From Treponema sp. (GTDB taxonomy: Bacteria > Spirochaetota > Spirochaetia > Treponematales > Breznakiellaceae): a DNA stretch of 5,632 nt. The notes beneath the pieces are model-generated. The model did no database searches. It was not told the origin of the DNA and saw only the letters and a program-made list of their open reading frames with translations. How positions within the stretch are numbered: position 1 is the stretch's first letter; every line of letters starts with the position of its first letter. This document shows positions 4,894 through 5,632 of the stretch, piece by piece. A program made the position numbers and the translations under genes. The DNA lies in NCBI GenBank assembly GCA_031254385.1, contig JAIRUO010000096.1, forward strand, positions 1-5,632. The letters are read 5' to 3'.

Positions 4894-5139
4894 ATGGCAG
4901 CAGATTTAACCGAAGAAGAATACGACGCTTTAGACGAGTATTACACAAAGAATCCGCCTAAAATAGACCCGATGAGAAAAGGAACTGGCTTTTTTACCCG
5001 GCGGACGCTTAAGGCCCGCACGATAACGGTTGATAATCTGTCGGCGGCCTACCTGACAACTAAAGCCATCGCCGACCACAAAACCCCGGCGGACATAATT
5101 AGTGAAATGGTGCAGGAAAGGATTTCCGCTACAGTATAG
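4894..5139 (+). CDS. BrnA-like ribbon-helix-helix antitoxin (81 aa)
   Basis: It has a strong ribosome binding site, AAGGAG at 4882-4887, 6 bases before the ATG, in contrast to the leaderless toxin gene. The N-terminal helix LTEEEYDALDEYYTKNPPKI probably binds the toxin. The C-terminal part (from about residue 41) has a strand ARTITVDNL followed by two helices (SAAYLTTKAIADHK, TPADIISEMVQERI), which fits a ribbon-helix-helix DNA-binding fold. Such antitoxins bind the operon promoter with their toxin and repress it. The better translation signal on the antitoxin should keep it in excess. The family call rests on layout and partner. Confidence 0.75.
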   Translation: MAADLTEEEYDALDEYYTKNPPKIDPMRKGTGFFTRRTLKARTITVDNLSAAYLTTKAIADHKTPADIISEMVQERISATV

Positions 5140-5141
5140 GT

Positions 5142-5294
5142 ATGAGAATGTCATCAGACAGAAAGGACAGAATCTTGAGTTATCTTCTGCATGATGGTGG
5201 TGTACAGGTGTCTGACACCAAAATTCCCTTGTGCACATTGCAATCAAACTATATTGCTGACATTAGTTACCATGGTTGTAATTGTTTGATATAA
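5142..5294 (+). CDS. Small doubtful ORF (50 aa) after the antitoxin
   Basis: ATG at 5142, or ATG 5148 in the same frame, lies a few bases after the antitoxin stop, with no clear ribosome binding site. It begins MRMSSDRKDRILSYLL and contains VSDTKIPLCTLQ. The IPLCTL part matches the IPLCTL just before the ARDVKK tail of the immunity gene ending at 3919, so it may be a hybrid of repeat-derived pieces. I recognise no family; it is probably not a functional gene. Confidence 0.2.
   Translation: MRMSSDRKDRILSYLLHDGGVQVSDTKIPLCTLQSNYIADISYHGCNCLI
5207..5219. repeat. Perfect 13-bp odd palindrome
   Basis: GGTGTC-T-GACACC is a perfect inverted repeat with one central base. This exact type of palindrome is seen in dispersed REP-like elements of many bacteria; that is a recollection and was not checked. 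It lies in the spacer after the second toxin-antitoxin pair and directly before the CCCTTGTGCAC half-arm. Confidence 0.5.
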
Positions 5295-5507
5295 GAGTAG
5301 ATAACTTACGGATGTAATGCTATCGCGGGTATCTGTCTGAAACCCCGCCTCATTCGCGTTACCAAAGAGGCTAAAGCCACCTCATTTAACGAATTCTGGC
5401 ATATTTAGTGCAAATAAAACGCTTGCGCTTTCAAAAGTTTAGAGTTATCATATAAAAACAATGAACGGATCTTTATTAAGGAAGCAGGGGAGGCACGGGT
5501 TAACACG
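5295..5507. other. Spacer with remnant-like open frame, before the third RHS cassette
   Basis: No intact gene is visible. From 5301 to the TAG at 5406 the + frame reads ITYGCNAIAGICLKPRLIRV then TKEAKATSFNEFWHI without a start codon; it could be the tail of a lost gene. The same frame is open again from 5418 into the RHS leader, but without ATG, GTG or TTG before 5508. AGGGGAGG at 5486-5493 is purine-rich but 14 bases from ATG 5508, which is far for a ribosome binding site. Confidence 0.35.
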
Positions 5508-5632
5508 ATGACGCAATCACTGAAAATGCCGTCCAAAACATCCCAACGCCCCCTGTTTTTGCGGGAAAGAGGGTTTCTTGGCCCAAAAAAAGGCGGAAAA
5601 CCACCCAAAATCCCCGGCGCAGTAGCTTATAG
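5499..5632 (+). repeat. Orphan-cassette leader repeat, copy 2
   Basis: This is the counterpart of 2411-2544, colinear over 134 bases. Homology starts at GTTAACACGATGAC against GTAAACACGATGAC, and what lies upstream is unrelated in the two copies. That edge marks the left junction of the duplicated cassette. Confidence 0.85.
5508..5632 (+). CDS. Third RHS cassette, N-terminal leader only (3' partial)
   Basis: The ATG at 5508 begins MTQSLKMPSKTSQRPLFLRE and runs open to the window end at KIPGAVAY. It matches the leader of the cassette at 2396-3361 base for base in length, so a core block and another toxin tip probably follow beyond the window. In copy 1 the next residues after AVAY lead within 9 residues into the FTGKE core. 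A start further upstream is unlikely because the frame has no start codon back to the TAA at 5415. A minus-strand frame over the same bases is a shadow. Confidence 0.7.
   Translation, partial: MTQSLKMPSKTSQRPLFLRERGFLGPKKGGKPPKIPGAVAY

Noticed and set aside
5405..5608. Minus-strand ORF with FPPF and RNPLSRKNRGR wording, also at 2287-2520
   Set aside because: It is antisense to the RHS leader, which in the + frame is fused to a real core and tip; its conservation follows from the duplicated DNA.

Overview
The window looks like an accessory island of a host-associated spirochaete. A termite- or animal-gut Treponema is my best guess, because the RHS core wording (the LPGMGGVFN and MHAYHYAGNNP segments), the lipoprotein-like immunity candidate and the style of the toxin-antitoxin pairs resemble those genomes. 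This is from memory and was not searched. No housekeeping gene is present. Everything readable points one way along the + strand, apart from one doubtful minus-strand remnant.

Layout. (1) 1-1002 is the 3' end of a large RHS/YD-repeat protein with a variable C-terminal tip that looks like a nuclease toxin. A 111-aa candidate immunity gene follows at 1004-1339. (2) 1319-1560 is a 242-bp repeat unit that begins inside the last seven codons of the immunity gene and carries a 38-aa ORF starting in an ATGA overlap. (3) 1623-2382 is a VapBC-like toxin-antitoxin operon (antitoxin, then PIN-domain RNase) with its own promoter. (4) 2396-3361 is an orphan RHS cassette: a short leader, an 85-residue core block about 89% identical to the first, and a new tip carrying a metallopeptidase-like HELVGH motif. 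A signal-peptide-bearing candidate immunity gene follows at 3365-3919. (5) 3920-4576 is a debris zone with more copies of the same short repeat, a second ungapped copy of the 242-bp unit (4117-4358), an isolated promoter and gene fragments. (6) 4577-5139 is a second toxin-antitoxin pair (BrnT-like toxin, ribbon-helix-helix-like antitoxin). (7) 5140-5507 is mostly non-coding or degraded and holds a perfect odd palindrome. (8) 5508-5632 is the start of another orphan RHS cassette, cut by the window end, with the same leader as cassette 2.

How it fits together. The window reads as a polymorphic-toxin array: a main RHS gene with its tip and immunity gene, then displaced alternative tips, each preceded by core-homologous DNA. 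Two features stand out. First, the two unrelated immunity genes and the two small ORFs all end in the same short coding tail (ARxVxK or a close variant, then stop). With the RHS core as the upstream arm, this gives homology on both sides of each toxin-immunity cassette. Second, both toxin-antitoxin operons have a sigma70-type promoter whose -10 box ends exactly 7 bases before the A of the start ATG, with no Shine-Dalgarno sequence, so the first gene of each appears to be translated from a leaderless transcript. The VapBC pair lies only 13 bases upstream of the orphan cassette and may supply its transcription.
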